Shown: piece by piece, positions 5,042-7,499 of the stretch
How positions within the stretch are numbered: position 1 is the first letter of the stretch
How the letters are laid out: each line of letters starts with the position of its first letter
Source: Chitinophaga pinensis
GTDB lineage: Bacteria; Bacteroidota; Bacteroidia; Flavobacteriales_D; Crocinitomicaceae
Length of the DNA: 7,499 bases
NCBI GenBank assembly: GCA_945870115.1
Contig: CAMBRH010000171.1
Location: forward strand, 1-7,499
Direction of reading: 5' to 3'
The notes under the pieces: model-generated
What the model was told of the DNA's origin: nothing
Database searches by the model: none
What the model saw: only the letters and a program-made list of their open reading frames with translations
Translations under genes and position numbers: made by a program

Positions 5042-7499
5042 TTATCTAACCAATTGTATAAATCCTTCTAAACTAAAATTCTCATTTGTATAAGAAACCG
5101 CAGTAACTTTATAGAAATAGGTTCCAGGAGAACAATCGTCACCATTTGACGCTTTTCCATTCCAACCACCAAACACGTCTGTGTATTCATAAACTAAATT
5201 ACCCCAACGATTGAAAATCTGACAAGAAAAAGTTTCAAAAGCATTTGATGGAACAAGCACTTTAAATAATTGATTCTCTAACCCTCCCTCATTTGGAGTA
5301 AACACATTTGGCATATTAAGCTCACAAACTCTAATATCGATAAAAGCAGAGTCTTCAGCAATACCACAAATGTTAGTTGAGGTAACGATGTAAGTACCTA
5401 ATTCATTTACAGTAATTGAATTACCAGTTTCATTTGTACTCCATGAAATATTTGCACTCGATTCACTTGAAGTTGCAATAATTTGAAAAGGCTCACCAGC
5501 GCAAATTTGAGCATCAGAAACATTTACTGTTGGAACATCTAAAAATGTCACAGAAAAATTATCATTATCTCCACAAACTGATTCAGAGTATAAGAAATTG
5601 TAAGTTCCAAATTCAGAAACATTAACTGTTGTATTCACAGCGGAAGAACTTACAAAAGTAGCTGTACCAGGTCCAGTAATTAAACTCCATGTTCCATTTG
5701 GTGTTAATGGATTATTTCCAGCCATGATTAATTGCAATCCGCATAAATTAGGCTCATCAAGTAAAACGACATCTATCTGACCATTAATTGTAAATGTTGT
5801 ATCATTTTGACAACCATCAGGAGATGTAATCGAAGCATTGTAAATTCCGGCTGTTAAGGCAACATCATTTTGATCATTAAATTGTGGTTTTGTAGGATCC
5901 CAAACAATTGAACTAATATCAATATTTGACATATCTGCTAGTGAAGTTGTTTCAGTTGCATTTGGACAATCATAAAAATTTGAAATTAAATTAAAATTTG
6001 GGACTGAACCCACTGTAATATTTACTGTATCATCAATATTAGAACAAACCGCATCTGTATAAATTAATGAATACAATCCATTTTGAGTAAATGTAACACT
6101 AGGATTAATTACAGAATTTGAAGAAAATGTTGGTTGCGGATTTGAAGAAAATACGGACCATGTTCCATTTCCTGAACTTGCAATATTAGTTAAAAAAGTC
6201 AATGAATTTACACAAATAGTTTCATCAGCCTGCAGAGATAAATTAGCTTGAGTTGAAATGGTAAAAGTTGTATCAGAAACACATAAACCAGAAATATCTG
6301 ATAAACTCGCATTATATGTCCCCGCAACTAAATCAGCTGAAAACAATGTATCCAAGGCTTGGTTTGCTAAACCCCATGCCATTTCACCATATATCAAGGA
6401 ATCTGCAATAAACAAAGATTCAGTTTGACCAGGGCAGACAAAGAAGTCAGAACTCAATCCAAAAATTGGTTCTGAGAAAATATTAAAAGTAATTGTATCA
6501 TCATAAGGACAATTATCATCAGTATAAATTAAATTATATGTTCCATTTGACGGGAAATTGACAACAGTATTAATCTCTGTAATTAAATTAAATGTAGGAA
6601 CATCAGTTGAATTTACAAAGGACCAAATCCCTTGACCAGTTCCAGCAGTATTTTGATTAAACAAGAAATTAAAACTAGTAACTGAACATAAATTTTGATC
6701 ACTTATCAAGGCTAAAGGAGAAGATGAATTAATTGTAAAAGTGGTATCTTTTTGACAAAGTCCTGAAACATCAAACAAAGTTATTGTATGAGTCCCTGGG
6801 GTCATGTTTGCAGAATACAAATCATCTAAAATTGGATCAGCTAATCCCCATGTGATATCACCATATAAAAGAGAATCTGCTACAAATAAAAACTCAGGAC
6901 TATTCGAACAAGTAACAAAATCTGAAACGAAACCAAATTGTGGTTGAGTTCTCACAATAACTGTTACTGTATCATCAAATGGACAAAAATTATCAGTGTA
7001 TATTAAATTATAAGTACCATTCGTTGGAAAATCAACAGTTGTATTTATGTCTGAATTATCTTCAAATACAGGAATATCGATAGAATTAACAAAAGACCAT
7101 TGTCCTTGACCAGTTCCGCCAGTGTTTAAAGAAAAATTAATACTATTTCCACAAACATCAAAATCAGGTTCCAAAATTATTGGTGTAGATGAACTAATTG
7201 TAAATGTTGTATCTTTCGAACATAATCCAGCAGAATCTAAAACCGAAATAGTATATGTACCAGCTGCTAAATCATTTACGAACATTGTATCTCTATTTGG
7301 ATCAGCCAATCCCCATGTAATAGAACTATATTCTAATGAATCACGAATTGTAATAGTTGTATTTGGTGAACCATCACAAAGTAGGAAAGAACCATCAAAA
7401 TCAAAAATAATTGGTTCTGCAACTTGAATAAAAGCACTCACTTTTTTATAACAACCATCTCTACTTACTGTTACACTGTATACCAGAGCTGTATCGACA
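5042..7499 (-). CDS. Large repetitive T9SS-secreted surface protein with type B C-terminal sorting domain (5' end missing)
   Basis: The C-terminal 818 residues of a large cell-surface protein. The frame stays open to the window edge (it reads YSVTVSRDGCYKKVSAF across 7441), so the true start, signal peptide and total length lie outside; the GTG at 7439-7441 is not a real start. Residues below are numbered from that GTG. Residues 10-638 are four pairs of alternating beta-rich modules. A type (CxxSP, DSL-Y, WGLADP, GTYTIS, GLC-KDTTFTI) resembles SprB-type/PKD-like adhesin repeats. B type (GTGQG-WSFVNS, INT, NGTYNLIYTD-C, DDT) follows it. A fifth, different Ig-like module covers 639-705. Residues 709-799 are the gliding-motility-associated CTD (PNVFTPN, IFNRWGNLVYE, GGWNGKAS, GTYFYKV, ending IQLVR), which directs type IX export and surface attachment. 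The role is probably adhesion, gliding or matrix; no enzyme domain is seen. The protein is very poor in Lys/Arg. Confidence 0.95.
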   Translation of the reverse strand, partial: VDTALVYSVTVSRDGCYKKVSAFIQVAEPIIFDFDGSFLLCDGSPNTTITIRDSLEYSSITWGLADPNRDTMFVNDLAAGTYTISVLDSAGLCSKDTTFTISSSTPIILEPDFDVCGNSINFSLNTGGTGQGQWSFVNSIDIPVFEDNSDINTTVDFPTNGTYNLIYTDNFCPFDDTVTVIVRTQPQFGFVSDFVTCSNSPEFLFVADSLLYGDITWGLADPILDDLYSANMTPGTHTITLFDVSGLCQKDTTFTINSSSPLALISDQNLCSVTSFNFLFNQNTAGTGQGIWSFVNSTDVPTFNLITEINTVVNFPSNGTYNLIYTDDNCPYDDTITFNIFSEPIFGLSSDFFVCPGQTESLFIADSLIYGEMAWGLANQALDTLFSADLVAGTYNASLSDISGLCVSDTTFTISTQANLSLQADETICVNSLTFLTNIASSGNGTWSVFSSNPQPTFSSNSVINPSVTFTQNGLYSLIYTDAVCSNIDDTVNITVGSVPNFNLISNFYDCPNATETTSLADMSNIDISSIVWDPTKPQFNDQNDVALTAGIYNASITSPDGCQNDTTFTINGQIDVVLLDEPNLCGLQLIMAGNNPLTPNGTWSLITGPGTATFVSSSAVNTTVNVSEFGTYNFLYSESVCGDNDNFSVTFLDVPTVNVSDAQICAGEPFQIIATSSESSANISWSTNETGNSITVNELGTYIVTSTNICGIAEDSAFIDIRVCELNMPNVFTPNEGGLENQLFKVLVPSNAFETFSCQIFNRWGNLVYEYTDVFGGWNGKASNGDDCSPGTYFYKVTAVSYTNENFSLEGFIQLVR
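5045..5317 (-). other. Type IX secretion type B C-terminal sorting domain
   Basis: The last 91 codons encode the conserved gliding-motility-associated CTD (TIGR04131/PF13585 type). Recognisable blocks are PNVFTPN, then IFNRWG, then GGWNGK, then GTYFYK and the terminal GFIQLVR. In the type IX system the CTD targets the protein to the outer-membrane translocon. It contains two cysteines (C740, C770) and departs from the usual NGDGxND loop after PNVFTP. Confidence 0.9.
5528..7414 (-). repeat. Four tandem A+B module pairs in the surface protein
   Basis: Protein-level tandem repeat with a period of about 156-159 residues. Approximate pairs are 6941-7414, 6464-6940, 5996-6463 and 5528-5995. The first three A modules share WGLAD/WGLAN (at codons 43, 198 and 356 counted from 7441) and the DTTFTI ending; the fourth is diverged, with WDPTKP at the same place. 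B modules share NGTYNLIYTD, weakening to GTYNFLYSE in the last. DNA identity between copies is lower than protein similarity, so these are old duplications rather than recent expansions. Similarity falls towards the C terminus. The open frame upstream of 7414 looks like the end of another B module, so the array continues beyond the window. Confidence 0.88.

Noticed and set aside
5028..5046. GATAAT/ATTATC stem across the surface-protein stop codon, as a terminator
   Set aside because: The six-pair stem has a single G:C pair, no following T-run on the transcribed strand, and overlaps the coding end.
5528..7414. CRISPR array or recent mobile repeat expansion as explanation for the periodic sequence
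   Set aside because: The periodicity of about 470 bp is codon-framed and visible mainly at the protein level; copies are diverged and there is no short direct repeat with unique spacers.
7122..7427. Plus-strand open frame of 101 codons opposite the surface-protein repeats
   Set aside because: It arises from the biased codon use of the repeat gene on the other strand; the translation has no family features.

Overview
The window looks like chromosomal DNA from a low-GC member of the Bacteroidota, most likely Flavobacteriales. The evidence is the A/T-rich composition with A/T-rich upstream regions and no Shine-Dalgarno sites, a TAnnTTTG -7 box in front of one gene (and a second match in front of ligA), and a large cell-surface protein ending in a type IX secretion 'gliding motility-associated' C-terminal domain (type B CTD), which is restricted to this phylum. 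No RNA genes, CRISPR arrays, insertion sequences or phage genes were seen. Gaps between genes are short (14-59 bp), and no stretch over 300 bp lacks a gene.

Layout. At 1-67 there is at most the first few codons of another minus-strand gene. At 68-1459 (minus) lies an unrecognised membrane-anchored or exported envelope protein. It is divergent, across 34 bp, from a small cytosolic-facing acyltransferase of the lysophospholipid/PlsC superfamily (1494-2036, plus). The acyltransferase converges, with a 14-bp gap, on the rest of the window, which is all minus strand. Read in transcription order this is: a large repetitive T9SS surface protein (5042-7499, its 5' end outside the window), then prmC (4129-5001), the release-factor glutamine methyltransferase, then ligA (2051-4069), the NAD+-dependent DNA ligase.

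How the genes relate. ligA and prmC are core housekeeping genes with all expected motifs. The acyltransferase and the 463-aa protein probably serve the cell envelope. The surface protein would be exported by the Sec system, moved across the outer membrane by the type IX machinery and anchored at the surface. No shared pathway is evident, but the surface-protein gene, prmC and ligA could be read partly as one transcription unit because no convincing terminator separates them.

Most interesting signals: (1) a perfect 14-bp inverted repeat with a nested hairpin inside the 5' part of the prmC coding sequence; (2) the architecture of the surface protein, with alternating A/B modules of about 75 and 82 residues, each bracketed by a cysteine pair in a near-constant rhythm, almost no Lys/Arg, and D-(S/T)-hydrophobic/T tripeptides recurring at the same module positions; (3) a -7 promoter element abutting the acyltransferase start codon, suggesting a leaderless mRNA or an internal start. 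I see no defence system or other clearly new multi-gene system here.
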